Shown: one piece after another, positions 12,073 through 26,500 of the stretch
Layout of the letters: each line of letters opens with the position of its first letter
Position numbering within the stretch: the first letter of the stretch is position 1
Source: Agrocybe praecox
Lineage: Eukaryota; Basidiomycota; Agaricomycetes; Agaricales; Agrocybaceae
Assembly (NCBI GenBank): GCA_964017145.1
Contig: OZ024846.1
Span: 372,001-436,000, forward strand
Direction: 5' to 3'
Length of the DNA stretch: 64,000 nt
Position numbers and translations under genes: made by a program
Notes under the pieces: model-generated
Database searches by the model: none
What the model saw: only the letters and a program-made list of their open reading frames with translations
Told to the model about the DNA's origin: nothing

Positions 12073-13428
12073 GCGGATAATTTTCCTACCTACAAATCTA
12101 CCGACATTACTATTTTCGTTTCAACAGACATTTTTACTACATACCTATCATCTACCTACCTAGTGGGCAGACGCCTATCACGAATATCGTACTTACAATA
12201 ATCAATACTATTTGCATACATATGTAGTGCGGATAGACTTATTGGACAATTCTTCGTTGTTATTGTTAAACGCCACCGGACTGATACCCAATGTTGAGGA
12301 AATTTCTTTAGTCTTGTTGTGATGCAAAATTCCCTTCGGTTCAGCGATGGGTAATCTGTCGTACTTACAATACCTTTGTGCAATTGTTTTCAAGCGAATG
12401 GGAGGGTTGATCCATATGCATCCTGCCTGTGATATTTATCGCCCGTTGTTACTGTTGTTTCCTGGCAGAACATCGTAAGCTTACTCGGTAAAAGTCATAC
12501 TATCTAGATAAGCCCATTCAGACCTAAGTATCGTCTTCGGATGGCAATGTCACCATAACTTTCGCTTCAGATCATTTCATGAATTGAATCGACTGTACAA
12601 TAACTGACTTCATCCATCAGGCATCAGGGTAGTCGAAAAGAAATGGCAATGACTACATTAAATGCTAATAGAAGTAACACAACATGCTTTAGTAAAAGCT
12701 GGTAAGTACATACGGAATATGAATAGCAGGTGGAGAAACACATGGAAGAGGTGAAGAGGTTCGTAGTAGTAGTAAAATGAGTCGTAACGTATGGTACAGG
12801 ACAGGAGAGGACAGTGGTGTCGATGACAAGGAGATGAATTACCGATAGCGGGATAGCGAGGAGAGTACGATGATGGAGAGAGAGTAAGGAGAAGACAAAG
12901 AAAAACAAAAAGGAAAGGAGATGATGGATGTGGATGTGATGTGGTGCGTACGGGATTGATATCGATGACAGTGCAAGCGGGCGAGCGGGAGGGGCTGGTT
13001 GCCAGGCGATGACGGTGAGGAATAGCTGAGTATATTTTTAAGGACCCGATGTGGAATCCGTTCCTGGTATGGGTTGCTGCAAAAGAAAAAGACGAAAGGA
13101 AGAAAAAAAGAAGAAAATGCTATGAGAACCAACAAATGACGGACCCCTTGAAGGAGAGAACGCCAACTTCCACCGACAGAACAATAACCCAAAAATAAAA
13201 GATGCTTTGATGATGTTAATTATGATTATGGTTCGGCATTTGAGCAATGATGAGCGTGATATGATGAGAGAAGGCAGGCGGTAATGATTAGGAGCGACAT
13301 ATGATAGTGTGGTCTTTAATTGTTGAAATTGCGGCAAAAGGGGGAAGGGACATAGAGCGACACGATATAACTTGCAATGGATGGGAAAGGGGATAAAAAC
13401 CAGGTAGTTCCTCGTTGACAAGCAAGAA
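12073..13428. other. Convergent intergenic / 3' UTR region
   Basis: This region lies between two convergent genes. The minus-strand frames (12624-13192) are low-complexity Ser/Leu/Phe-rich readings of purine-rich sequence. They probably reflect the 3' untranslated part of the large regulator gene. No coding gene is supported. Confidence 0.5.
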
Positions 13429-16400
13429 TCACCATCCTGAACAGTGATAGTCATAATCGTGGGCCCAGCTCTTGTTCCTAGCCACTCCGTCTTGTCGTTT
13501 TTCTTCCTTCGGTTTGCCAGAGAGGGGACGTCTTCCAAGAGGATGGTCGTCCTTCATGCTGCTCCCAGGAGGACCTGTGCCTTTGGCATGCAGTTGGACA
13601 ACACTTGGCACCGCGGTTAAAGGGCGTAACCCGTTACCAAGCACACTATGCCTGTTACCACCACTGCTGGCGTTTCTTCTGGCAGCACCGATCGTTTCTT
13701 CTCGTTCAATCTTGTGTGCCCAAAAAACGTCGCGTCGCAGACTCTCAGGAATCTCTGTCGAGAGCATATTACGACGTGTGGTACGAGGAGTGGTGGGAGC
13801 GGCTTCGATTGGCAAAGTATATGGGTAGACGAATTGATTGACTGGTATTGGTGCTGGTACTGGTGGCTGTGGAAGAGCTTCTGGCATGGTATTGGCACGA
13901 GATGGATTACGGTTTCGGTTTTGTGGTTGTGCTACCGTATTAGAAACTTTAGCCCACTGCGGGACATCGTCCTCTCCAGCTCGTGTTTCGGTTTGCTCGA
14001 CAATCGGACTTCGATGGGTATTCGGCTGGATTCGACTCCGTTGTGCGAATGCCTTCAACTTTTCCTGAGCAACACTATTCGAAAGCGGAAGCTTGTTATT
14101 CGGCTCTTCGGAACCGCTGTCATCTTCCAATTCCGCACCTTGAGGAGGACCTTTCGGACGATAACCACTAGAGCCAAAAGCTTTTGGTTGGACATTGCTA
14201 AGAACAGCCGCAGAGGTCATATCGATGACAGCTGGCGCCTTCATACCCGTGCTTCCTGCAACAATCTGGGAAGATATGGGCATAGCAGCCGAGCTCTTAG
14301 CTCTCTGCAAAGCAATGGGCCGGATCGCGGAGGTGATATTAGAGCCAACTCGCGCTTTACCGGTCCCTTTGTTTGACGGTTCTCGGGGTTTTGGAGCAAT
14401 GTTTTCAGCGACACGCTTCGAATCGCTTTGTTCGGCAGGAGGAGGGGGAGGGTCGGCAGCAGCTGGCCGTAATGGAGCCATGGCTGTGAGGCCTGAGATG
14501 CCTCCAGGCCTAATGTCGCCTGAACTGAATCCACGGCGGTAAGGATGATTGATCGGGAAAATTTCCGGATTTGGGTTCATGAGGATAGAAAGCCCACTCT
14601 TCGTTCTTGCCTTCGCAAGATCCTGGAACGATGTGGTTGGAAGCTTGACAAACATCTCCCTATAACGCTGCGCCTCGAGGGCAGCTCGTTCCACTGCCTG
14701 TGCGTCTAGCTGAGCTTGCCTTTGCTGCTGCTGGGCTCGACTTGTCTTGTTTGCACGGCCATTGTTGGCAGCAGGGTAATGGCTCGATTGTGTGCGTTGG
14801 ACGCCTGTAGGACGAGCGGGCTGGTGGTGATGTTGTTGTTTGGCCTGAGCTTGATGCTGCTGTGATTGTTGCCTAGCATGACCTTGTTGACGCTGGCGTG
14901 GAGGTTGAGCCTCCTGTGGACGAGGTTGTTGCTGCTGTGGACGAGGTTGCTCCTGCTGGACCTGTTGTATTGGTGCTCGCGACGTCGATTCGTTTGCACT
15001 TGCAACCTTCTATACAAAGGTGAAAAATGATTAGGAACCTATCAACACATATCGCAAACGATAAAGGTGCGTACCTCCTTATGCTTTGCGTCGCCCGAAG
15101 CATCTGACCATGATCCGTCATCAGAATCAGTCTCGAACTCTGATTCACTGGTAGTAGCCAGCACGATGGTCCTCTTGTTTTGCGGCAGCAGAGGGGCTGC
15201 TATGTGTTGTTTGACAATTTTTTCGTCGAATATGATGGTGGTGCCCTTGTGGCTGTTCTTCAGCTTCTTAACCACTTCCTTCCCCTTCCCCTTCCCTTTC
15301 GTAACCTTCTCCACTGCTCCCTTTTCGACACTACCGCTAGCCTTGGCTTGCGCCGTCGAGCCTTGACCAGATGACAGGAGCAGATTTTGCAGCCCCTGTT
15401 GTTGTGGCTGCAGTTGCTGTTGCAAAGCCGTAGGATTCTGCTGCCTAAGCAGCTGCTCCATGGCCTGCAACTGTCGCAGCTGTGGTCCCGACATCCGGCG
15501 TTGAAGTTGCTCCTGCAGATTCTGATGTCCATTGACAAGTCGTCCTTGTTGCTCAGACTGATCGACCTGATCTCGACGATTAGTGAGCTGTTTCTCCTGT
15601 GTTCGCTCGTCTGCTCTTTCCTTCCCCTTGCCTTTTGATGAAGATTTCTCCCTTGTGCGTTCATGATTACCATCAGCCTGCTGAGCAGGAGACACGTCAG
15701 AAACGCTTCCTACGCTCTTCGACCCGTCGGAATTTGAACCAATGTTGAATCGAGTATTGGGTCGTTTACTACCCTCCGCGACACCCTCTCCCACTGAATC
15801 AGGTTGAGCAGCATTCGTCCGAATTGCACCGTATACTGCCGCCTTTTCCGCCGCCCCTCGGGCCTCCATAGCCTGAGCCTCCAACCTCCTACGCTCTTTC
15901 TCGAGCTCCTCAGCTCTCACTTGTTCCTCATATTCTCTCTCCAGTCTTTCCTGCTCCAATTCCTGCTCCATAGCATCGGGGTCGTCAACAGCTGCCGCCG
16001 TTGTGCCAGCGCTATTTCTCCGTGCGATTCCCTTGCCCTTAGCTCCAGCTCGGTTGAAAACGACTTTCGACCGTCCTCGGCCACCCCCCACCTTGCGAGT
16101 CGGTGCTGCAGTAGGAGCAGCCACTGTGGTCATATTGAAACCCCCAAGACCGATACCAACCTCGCGGCTCCGACTCCTACTCTTCCCTAGGCTACTTGCA
16201 CCACTGCGACTTGTACTGCTGGCACGTCGGACCAATCCTCCAGGTGCCGGAACCTTTTTCCCTTGCAGGTGATCATTTATCGATCCTGGTGATGAGTTTA
16301 GATAAGGTTGAGTAGAGCCCGTCGAATGGGTAGGTGACAATGCAAACATGGCTGAAGGTGTAGTAGTAGTAGGCACAGGGGCACTGTTCCTCTTTGCCCT

Positions 16401-19008
16401 CTTATCGCTGCGCGACGATGTTGACCGAGCACCGGGGGAATAGGATGGCAATGGCGAAAGCGGTATGTCGTCTTCGTCTGCATTCTCATCGGCTAAGTCT
16501 CCATTCTTGGCGGATGTATGCCCGCGACCAGCGTCGTCGTTCTTCTTATCCACCAACGTTGACTTTGTGTGTAGTGGGTCCAATACCCGTGTAGGCGCAT
16601 ATGTGTTGACTTGTGCGTGAACTTGAGCCATATCCATACTATCCTGTTTAGCGTGTATACTGTCGAGTTTCAGATTTCCCGTCGAGGTCGGGCTTGTCGT
16701 CGTCGAACTCTCTGCTATCCCTCCGCTGACACTCGACTGTTCCGAGGCCGTAGTGAGTTGAGACTGGTTGCTCGCTATCGAGGAAATAGAGTTCCTGTTG
16801 GTCTTGTCTCTGGTTCCCGAAGTTTGCCTGTCAGCGTCCGGTGCGAGTGCCGTGGGATATCTGCCAGAATCGTCACTCGCTCGCAATTGAAGCTGTCCTT
16901 GACCCTGCCTATGCCTCTGTTGCGATTGTTGCTGATGTTGATTGTGGCCCAAGGAGTTTCTGTCTCCAGAACCACCCTGCTTGGAGATGACACCATCTGT
17001 GCTTCCACTTGTTTCGCTCGTTTCAGGATCGCCCATCGAAACCGATCGCGATCGATCGTGCTGGTCCCAATTAGCATTGCTCGGCCCACTCGTCGCTCTC
17101 GTGGCATAGCTGCCGACGCCTCCCAGGTCTGCACCCGTCCCTGAAGAATGGGACGGGGGCAAATGCAATGTAGTAAAGTGTGATCCTAATAATTGCTGTT
17201 GTTGATGATACGCCTCCAAAATTTGATGTTGCCTTGCGCCTGCCGAGCCTTCGGGTAGAGTTAAGAAATGCGACTTGAAAACTCCTCCGGGACCTATGAC
17301 ACCGTGAATAAGCGGAGTCGCAGGAGGCGTAGGATGGGGTGTCAGGTTGGGCGTTGGATTTACGACGACGACTTTCGGTGGCTCCACTAAACTCCCAGCT
17401 GAAGATGGCGCAAACATCGTAGTTATCGAGGGTGCAGAAGGCGAATTCGACGATTCTGGTCGTTGTTCAGCCTGCTACATTATCCAGGTTAGTCAATTTC
17501 CCGAGAACAGGAAACCACGGATAAAATACATACACCCGAGTTATTTGTTGTACTCAATGAAGCCAACAAACCGACCTCTTTAACTTCTACTTCTCCCGGG
17601 TGTGCATGGGCATAAGAATCAGAAAGCGAAGGCGACGGAGGACCGGTATATGGTTTAAGTGAGACAGGCAAATAACTTTGCTCCGCATTCGAGTCATTAT
17701 CGGTGCGAGTGCCCCTCGTCAGTATTTCGTTATCTGTCGGTACTGTTTGTGTTGAAAGCGACTGTAGTATAATTGACTTGGGTATTTCGGACTGGGAAGG
17801 AGAGGCTTTGTTCTCGGCAGAAGTTATTTGGTTCAAAGATAGTGCATCGAGATTGACTTCCAGCTCCAACTCCGGGGTAGGAAGGAATGACAAATTATTG
17901 GAAGGAATGATATGAGAAGGAAGCTCATGTATCTTGAATTTATTAGGCCGTTCATCAAGGAGACCGGAATGAGGCGATGAGTTCGATGATCCGCTTGGTA
18001 CGTTCTCAAACATGGATGAAGAAGTTGCAGATGTCCGTCGCGAGAGATTCGGTCCATTTGAAATCAGTGCATTGGCGACAACATTATTCGAACCATTCGT
18101 CAAGGAGGGAGATGGCAGCATGTCGTAGATAATCTGGCCCACGTTAATAGGCGTACCAGCGCGGAAACTATTTCGCCGATTTGAGCTATTCAAGAGGGGA
18201 CGGTTATTCTCCGGTATCGCGGGGCTTAATAACGGTGAATGTGCCCGACGGGGAGAAGAGGGGAATGGAATAGGTGACGATGATGGCGCAGGGGAAGCGG
18301 AACCTGTAAAGTACCGTTCAGTCATTAAAATGTATCCCAGTAGACAAAATAATAGAGGGTATAAATGAAAGCCTGCATGACTGCCAGGAGGTGTTACGGG
18401 ATGCAGGCAGGCATATCGGTTGGTCGGTATATTGAAAGCCAGGCACAAAAAAGTGATAGGATGTCAAAATACGTATGGATGATGATGGATGATGGTCGAC
18501 TCGGAAGTAGGTCAACAACCGGAGCGAGTAACTGTAGAAATGCAGGTATAAGGGTCAAAAGAACACTAACCTGCGGATAAGCGGGATTGATGTGGCGACA
18601 TTAAAGGGTGGGCTCCACTTTCATGCGAAGTGCGGACAGAAGTTGGTGGTGAAAGAAGTGATACTGGCGGCAGATAGCTAGATTTTTCGTCAAAGACGGT
18701 ATCAGCGAGGTCATCATCGAGATGTTTCTCTTTTTCGTTCGAGAAAACCTCCTCCCGTTCCAGGTTACGGAGCATCATCTCGCGATACCACAACCTCCAC
18801 GAAATATTTTCGAGCCTTCGTCCATCGTGTAATGACTCTTTGCATTTTGTAAATACTAGAGAATGATTTGGCATTAATACTTCGAATGGTGCAGAGAAAG
18901 TTCACAGAACATACGCGTCCAGAGACCAGAAAGAGCCTCACTGCCTTGGAGATCTCGAACAGCGTCGGCGGCGACCGACAGCACTGGTATAGGAAACTGC
19001 GCCACCAT
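13429..19008 (-). CDS. Large areA GATA-like / DUF3295-type putative regulator
   Basis: Five exons read cleanly: 19008-18915, 18855-18571, 18303-17534, 17474-15075 and 15009-13429. They give 1709 residues in an unbroken frame. The N-terminus (MVAQFPIPVLSVAADAV...ALSGLWT) joins LFTKCKESLHDGRRLENISWRLW, which matches the short fungal areA-type GATA-like (DUF1752) motif around residues 25-60. The middle is disordered, rich in Ser, Gln and Pro, with a charged EQELEQERLEREYEEQ stretch and polyQ-like tracts. The C-terminal third has PRTTRRNMLSTEIPESLRRD, the mark of DUF3295. The family is linked by name to nitrogen regulation, but no zinc finger is present here, so direct DNA binding is not supported. 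An in-frame ATG exists 51 bases upstream at 19059. The chosen start matches the conserved N-terminus. Confidence 0.85.
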
Positions 19009-19987
19009 GTCCAGATTGGTGTTCTTACACGACGATGACACGAACAAGTCGGCCAACACCGATAAGAAAGCCCTGAGGGTGACCGAGTAAAGGCTTCAAT
19101 GTCGACCAGGAAACCTCGGCCAACAACCTTTGGTCGTTGTATGATGGTCAAGGCGAAGGAAGAAGAAGAGAAAAGAAAAAGGCCTGCCACTGGAGTGAAC
19201 GACGAGAGAGGAAGAAGAGATGGGGACGAGGAGCGGCGTTTCGGTGAAGAGAAAGGCAAAGAAACGAGGTAAATAATAAAAATAATATATAATTACATTT
19301 GCAGTCGAATAGTTCTATCGGCCCGACCCACCGCCTAAGTCACCTGAGGATGCACGTTGCCATTACATAATAACTTTACTGTCCCCATGATCTCCTCCCC
19401 CCTCATGAATCTTCCCATTTGTGTTCGTAAATCCGTCGGGACAGAAGGAAGTTATCACAGGCGAACCGGCGTGTTCCTGCGACCCTCTGGACCGGCTCAC
19501 ATTCTCCTACTAGCTCATTATATGGACGCTAGCGCTTAACCATGAATTGACCTTTGAAGCGTAATTGAAGTCGGGCTACTACTTAGTCTTATACGAAAGG
19601 AAATCAAGGCGCCCACGATTCTCCGAACGAGTCTGAGGACACCTTGCAGGCTCGGCAAGTTCTGGTAGTCGTGCCAATGTCAATTTGGTCAGACTATGTA
19701 ACACGGCAGCGGCACCATGCAGTCGGTAGTATTTGGCGCCACGATAACCACAGTGCACAGTAGTGTCCACTATTTACCATCCGTACGTACGTACATTTCT
19801 CTCGGGATACCCTAGAAGCTCTGCTGGCCGAACCAGTGGCTCGGTTCGCGTTCCGAGAACCATGGTTTCTCTAAATATACTCGACACCTTCCTGTTCTTT
19901 TCCTTTCCAAGTACCATTCTACTTAGGCATAATTAACCATATCGGTCAATTATATCGCCATCAAGAGCAAGTCCGGGGACTCAGTAT
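19009..19987. other. Intergenic, promoter side of the large regulator
   Basis: This contains the likely 5' UTR and promoter of the minus-strand regulator, with purine-rich sequence at 19140-19260. A short CGTACGTACGTAC alternating tract lies at 19782-19794. No coding sequence is supported. Confidence 0.45.
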
Positions 19988-20566
19988 CTAAACGCGGAGA
20001 AATCTGTCCTCAGAGTTGTAGCTCTGTTTAACAGATTCGACGGTCTCCATTTTGTAACGTGGCAGTTTACGCTTGCCCTTGCCGTTATATCGGCTTATTC
20101 CCCCAAGACTTAAATCGCGGGGAAAACTGGAGAACGCTAAGTCATTTTTGGAAACAGGAGGTCCCACATTGGTCCCATAAAGTGAATCCGTAGTATGCAG
20201 GTGACCACTCCTCCAAGAATTCATATATCCCAAACATTGACTAAATGCATACACACGATTTTCAGAAGGAAACCCATGCACGCAAATTCCGGGCATTTGA
20301 ATGTATGTAAGTGTATAAAAAAAAAGTAGACTGTCGAAAGCGAATGATAACCAGTAATAACTGACTTCATCCGTTGACCTGACGTGACAGTTAGTTCCGA
20401 CGACTGGGAGCCCGAGCAGTTCCGACCTTATGTTGTCAGGCGGAGGCAATTTTATGCTTTGAACCAGCTCCATCACATCAGGGTTTCCCCGCATAGTTCC
20501 AACGTTCCCAAAAATCCCATTTATTTTTATACTTTCTGTCCATGGCTCAGGACTAGCCACTCTCAT
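19988..20566 (-). pseudogene. Possible remnant of a DUF6533-like membrane protein
   Basis: An open frame of 192 codons contains GTNCHV followed about eight residues later by YYWLSFAFDSLLFFYTL. This resembles a segment before and within a transmembrane helix of the mushroom DUF6533 multi-pass membrane family. The rest has no matching helices and no clear splice partners. It could be a decayed fragment or a chance frame. The similarity is recalled by eye and weak. Confidence 0.25.
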
Positions 20567-23500
20567 TTCTCTGGGTCGAGCCTCATTCCCGGCCTACATA
20601 TCCTCAATAACGGAGCCGTTTCAGGAGCGAAGAGTTGTACACTTGCTACGGAGACAGCGTTCACTGTGGCGTAAGGCGTCTGAGCATGGAGACGCTCCGC
20701 TTAAAACCGGCTCTATCCACATTCACTCCATCGCTGCGCGTCATTTCCGACCCGCTCAAATCTAACAAAACAAACATGGAAATACGCATTAAAGAAGCTA
20801 CGCGCTATGATGGTTAATATCATGTTTGTCGAAAGAAGGCACTGCTTCTCTTCTCTGTCTTTCATTTCTTCTTTTTGTTTTCTTGGGTATATTTAACCCC
20901 ACCACTATCTAGTTTAAGGAAGGCGAACATTTCATGATCATACAATATGGATTCTTCCAGTCATCATATCTGGCATTTTCAATTTCCTAGAAGCTAATAA
21001 GCCTCCTGAGATCACTTTCGTCAAGACGCTTGTCCTAGTTCGTTGGTCAGCTGTGCGACATGTTGTGCACAGTATATACATAATGCCATGGATTTCCTAC
21101 CTACAGGAACCAAATTTCGGAAAGTCCCAGCGGCTTGATAGCGCTTTTATTACTGAAAAGCCTTGAGGCCTCTTGAATCCTGAATTTGTCTGAATGTCTC
21201 CCACTCGGACTCAGTAGGGTAAATATAAAACAAAGTAAGCCGCCTACTATGTTCAAAGAAAGACCACAGAGTTTTTTTCTTGATGAATCCGAACAGATGA
21301 TCATCGTGGGGCTGCCACAACGATGCGTTTCCTCGCGCGGCAAGTCGGTTTTGGCCATTTTTTCATCTGTCACTCGGAATCACCCCCTACATTACAGTAC
21401 CTCACATCCCTGGTGAGAAAAGCCTTCACTGGATGCCGTGCGTATGAATAGCATCCCGTTTGTATATACAGCACGACCTATATAATCTGGTCAAACGACA
21501 GTAACCCCGAGGTGTTCGACCTCGTTTTTATAGCTCACGATTTAAATTTATTGATTATAATGGTCTCATATCCAATGCCGAATTTTATTTGCCGCCTATA
21601 AATATCTGTCCTTAAGAACGCTCTTGCCTCGCTTTATTCCGACGCCCATTACCTACTTAGCTAGAAACGGCCCTCTTCTCACTCTGAATATATCGACTCA
21701 GGAAATTCAGCAGATTATTGTATGCATTTCTGCATATCCTACCCCGCAGCACTTAGTACGTACGTCCGTGTCCGGGGCGGCGGTATGTACATAGGATATC
21801 GCCTTCCATATTTACCATCCATATTCCAGTCCCGAAACTCCTGCCGTATACTGCCCGCCGTCATGTCGTGATACAAGTATACTACGAAAGCCTCCGGAGA
21901 CCGAGCGAGCTGCGATAGGGCAGAGTCCAAACCGCTTCAGCTGAGGTGAATCACGGTAACTTGCAAACCCGTAATTTCTTGCTGATCCGTAACTCGAGGA
22001 TGGAAGGCGCGAAGCAAGAATTAAACACTAGTCCATATACGTAAGTTTCACATGACATTGGTATGAACCCCTGGAATACTTCAAGTCTTGGCCTCATCGG
22101 ACTCCCCTCAAAGACTGGTCTCGAGTTCCTAAGGCCTGCTCTTCTCATTAGGTGCTATAGAAATAAAAAGATTCCTCCTCATCATCCTAACTTCAAACTA
22201 GACTTGAAGTTTAGCACGAACCTTCGCGGGCGTAAGGATGATTTAATACTCCACGAGAATTCGATTTATATAAAATATGTAATTCTAAATACCCACCTGA
22301 CTCGCTTCGTCTTCCAAGCTACACTGTTTTGGGCTCATGTTGGGCTCATGGGCCATTATCTGCCCAGGGAGGTAAATCCCTGTAAAGCCCCGCGGCTCTC
22401 CTTCGGTGTTCCTTGTGTGGTAAGCTGGCATATCCCTCGGGTACATTGGGCGCTCGTGTGCCTAGTGCCAATTGATCTTGAAGCTTGAGGAAATGATATC
22501 AAATTACAATATCTGCATGAAGAACGGAAATTGAATCGGAGGTTCAACACTGCGCAACGTTCAAACTCAAAGTGTCCTGAGTAAGATTCTTCGATTCCTC
22601 TCATTGATCATTCATTTCATATCGTCAAAATATAAAGATATAGGTTGAGAGTGCTCAATGTGATATCATAATGTCCATCTCGATATGCCGGGAGCGGGCA
22701 CCACTGCTCATCGGCCTCCATCGGCCGCCGCCGGCAGTGTTCATGCCAACTTAGCCTGCGCATCTGGCCAGCACGGTGACTATCAGTATCCTCGTCTGTG
22801 CTGCCCACGCTCCATGTGAGTAAGCGTGCTATATATTAATCATCTCGCAATACAACCAGATAGCCCGGAACTAGATATTATCTTTATCTTTATCCTGTAC
22901 GAATCACAGCGTGGGATGGATGTATGTCCATTTGTCAAACGTTTACACATGTTAACATCTTTCGACATAGGGCGTTTGTATTCTTGCAAAATATAAGATA
23001 TCACGAAAAAGGTACATGTACAGTAGTCATGTAGTACCTGCTCCTGATTATCTTTTGATCAGGCCTCATTCGTGGTGGATATCATCATATGCCCCTCATC
23101 GACAACCATTAATCTATACAAACACGCACATGATTATAAGGTACAAGACCTTTTTGACTTCCGATCCTCGTACCCCCATTCTCAAAATTAGGGACCGACG
23201 GAAATGAAGGCTAAGAACCTGTACATACCCGGTTTGCCTGCTGTGGAGACTCCGATTCTGAAGAGATATCGATTGTATTTTTTGAGCCAATTCGGATCGA
23301 ATAAATTGAAACCAGCTCACTTGAAGTAGCTTGGTTCTAATTTGAAATAAGTTTATGTCGATAGACCCCCATCAAACTACAAAGAGCGTACGTACAATGG
23401 TTTTAACACACCTGTGCGACGGGTGATCATCGCGCTCGGTGTTGTTGATAATTTGCTTCTCCCGCATAGAGTCCACGTATGTCACGGATTTTGACTGACG

Positions 23501-26500
23501 TATGAGTACATACACCATGTCTAGCAAGAATTAGATAGATCCTACAGATGCCATGGATAAAACGTCACGATCTTTGCTTGGAACAGTCTGTTCCGCTGTG
23601 ATGTTTTCAGAAACTTATGTTTGTGTACAGCAGTAGGAATAAATTTAAACCTTACAGCAGAGATTTCCAGCCTCTGTGTCGAACATAATTTGAAACTCGT
23701 TAACGCCATAAGTACCCGGTACCCTTTAAGTGCGATACGCTCGGATGGTAATTGACCATCATCAAAAGATTGACTGAGGAAACGTGCCCACAGAGGTAGT
23801 ACCCACGCCGCTACAGATATAGCAAGTAACGATATGGACCTATAATTCTCTCATTAAACAATTGATGACGATGTGGTTTTCAGGTTTTTGCTTTACAAAT
23901 TCGGCTTAATAAATCCTCTTTGCAAAGTCAGTAAATGACAATGACGACACAGTTCGAACTTGCCGCCGCGCCAAGACCTACCAAGGATTTCCTTGATGAT
24001 TTGCGCAAAACACTAATGATATGATGGCCGACGCCGGCAAGCGTCCTGCGCCACACTTTCTGCTCTCGGCGATCGTCGGTTTATACTTCCGTCCCCGATC
24101 TGTGTTATGTAGTCGGACTCATAACACATAGACAACTAGGACTATACGTTCACAAATCTATGAGTCGCGCGGCAATAGTGGATACAGTATCATTCCTTCG
24201 AGGCAATCCCGCGACACTGCTGGAGCAAGGCCCTTTTGCTTGATCGATGATCAGTCAACTTTGGAAATGGCCCTTGCCGATCTGAATAAGCGCCGAGAGT
24301 CGTGGATACTGGAGCTGCCTGAGTTTCCATGTCAGCTCACGTTGACAGATTAACGATAGTAAGAGCAAAAAGATTTGCTATACACAAGCTCAGATCCTGC
24401 TGTTCTGTGGAGCTGAATTTCCCAAGGAGTAGAAATTTCACAAGAGATAATAATCAATGCCGAATTCGGATCCAGTTCAACTTCTAGCTCGCCTGATTTT
24501 TTTTTGTTCATGAAATATGTAGTAACAACTTAATTTTTGAATTCTATTCACATCCAAAATTCTTCCAGAGAACACGGACAATCTTTCTCACTTAACTCAC
24601 TCCATGTTATCCGGATCCTTTCACTCCGTTATCGGCTTGAAGAGGAAGGTTGTAACTCTAAGCCAGAAAGCTGAGTAGAGAGGAGATCATGATCAAGACG
24701 TGATATCAGAACGTTAAAGAAATACACGCTCAGTGTTATCGACGGAAAACAATACATCTTGGGTCAAGGGCACATATCTTAAATGAAAAATTTCCCATTC
24801 AACACAATTCAAGCTTTAGGGCTCTAAACCAATCTTCATCTTCTCGTCATTTCGGCAAAAAGCTATGGTCGGCAGTGTGTTATTTCAAGTCCTTTGAATG
24901 TATAGAATCGGGATTCACATGAATATGTCAGTAGCCCATATCAAAGAACTGAATGAGTCATGAGACTGCTGGCATACATTTGCTTAAAATCTGGGGAGCA
25001 AAACACGTTCGAAGAGATTCCGTAAGTATTGCTATGAAAAGGACTGTGCCGAGGGAATTGCGCGGAAGTTGGAACAAAGAGTAAATAATCATGATCTTGA
25101 ATAAATCCAAGCCGGGCTTCGACTCGGATATGGCTCCTTGGAGGAAGAACCTGATATATAAATGCAAATTTCCTCGGAGTCACCCTCCTGCAAAAGCCTC
25201 TCAGGGCTCCCTTACTGTACCCACACCCCACAATATCCCCCGCATTTTATTTATAAAAGCTTACGGCACCTTCGGTGGCCATTGAAGCTATGTACAGTGA
25301 GAAATTTGGATATCAACCATCTTTAAAATTGGATACACGTAGAATATGAGGGTGACAAGAATAGATGTTATTGACCGCTCAAGTAAGTAAATACTCAGGA
25401 ACACCCAGTTCTCCCAGTAGTTTATTCCCCATCACAGGCAGCGACGCAGATATGACGTCGGATAGCGCCCAGAGGCAAGTATAACTATAATCACCGCTGG
25501 GATCGCGCTGGACGAACAGACGCAAAAATATACTTTCTATGTATTATGACGAAAATACGCATCTTACGAACATGTTGCTATTGCTGAAAGGTTGTGACAA
25601 GCCCGACACACCCGACTAGGACGACTTCGTAACTTACTTGCTTTGCATATGAAACGGCAGTCGTTTTCATTTCCTAACTGCCTCGGCTTCACTCCAGTAT
25701 CAGACCATGCGATAAAAATCATGATATGAGTATAGAAAGAGATGGCCAGAATCACAGTACTGTCAATTTTAATCGGCAACTAAAGTCTAAGCATACGTTC
25801 TTCATAAGGTTTGTTTTTGCTGCGGGAGGTCGTGCCTTGCGAATGTATTACGGCTCTATCGTTTTTCCAGACGGCAAGGCGCGTACAACAAGAGAGGACC
25901 TGGCTTGACAACTGACGGAGTGATTGTCGGAACCGAACTTGAAGTATGTGTGGTACAAGAACAGGGGCAGCAGAATGTTAGAAACCGTAACAGGCCAAAA
26001 CTATCAAGAGGTCCTGGACGACAAGCCTGAGTTCAATCAACTTCAATATCATATAATCATGTGGCTTGTCCTGAAGATCCAAAAACGACAATCTAAACGT
26101 GAAAAGGATGATCATTTTTTGCGCATCCCGAGTCGTAACTAGCTTCCAGAGACCGAAGACCCGAATATTTCGGGAAAAGGAGCAGCGAGTCGAGACCTTT
26201 GTACGCCCAGTTCACATTGTCTGCAGAAGTTAAAACGTTGTGGAGCAAAGTGTTCAATTATAAGCCAAATCGCAGAATCAGAGGTCAGGAAATGTAGTTT
26301 GTATTCCAGTAAGCTGTCTTTCTTTGAACCAATAATTAAGTCGCCCAAGGAGGATTGTTGAAGTGGGCATAAGAGTGCCAACTATCGAGGGTATCCCATG
26401 CCATCCACGCTCATGTTCCTTTATTTCTCAACCATTCTACGACGTCTGGACTATGGTGATGTCCCTGCCAGTACCGACATCATCGACAGTAAAAGTGTGA

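Noticed and set aside
12624..13192. Minus-strand frames after the regulator stop codon
   Set aside because: Composition is low-complexity and the frames overlap each other; more likely 3' untranslated sequence.
13472..14542. Long plus-strand frames opposite the large regulator gene
   Set aside because: They mirror the coding strand of exon 5 and are low in recognisable motifs; the minus-strand reading has family motifs and correct splice sites.
21508..21524. T-arm-like stem with TTCGA, considered as a tRNA
   Set aside because: The TTCGA is not at the right place in the 7-nt loop and no acceptor or anticodon stem is present.
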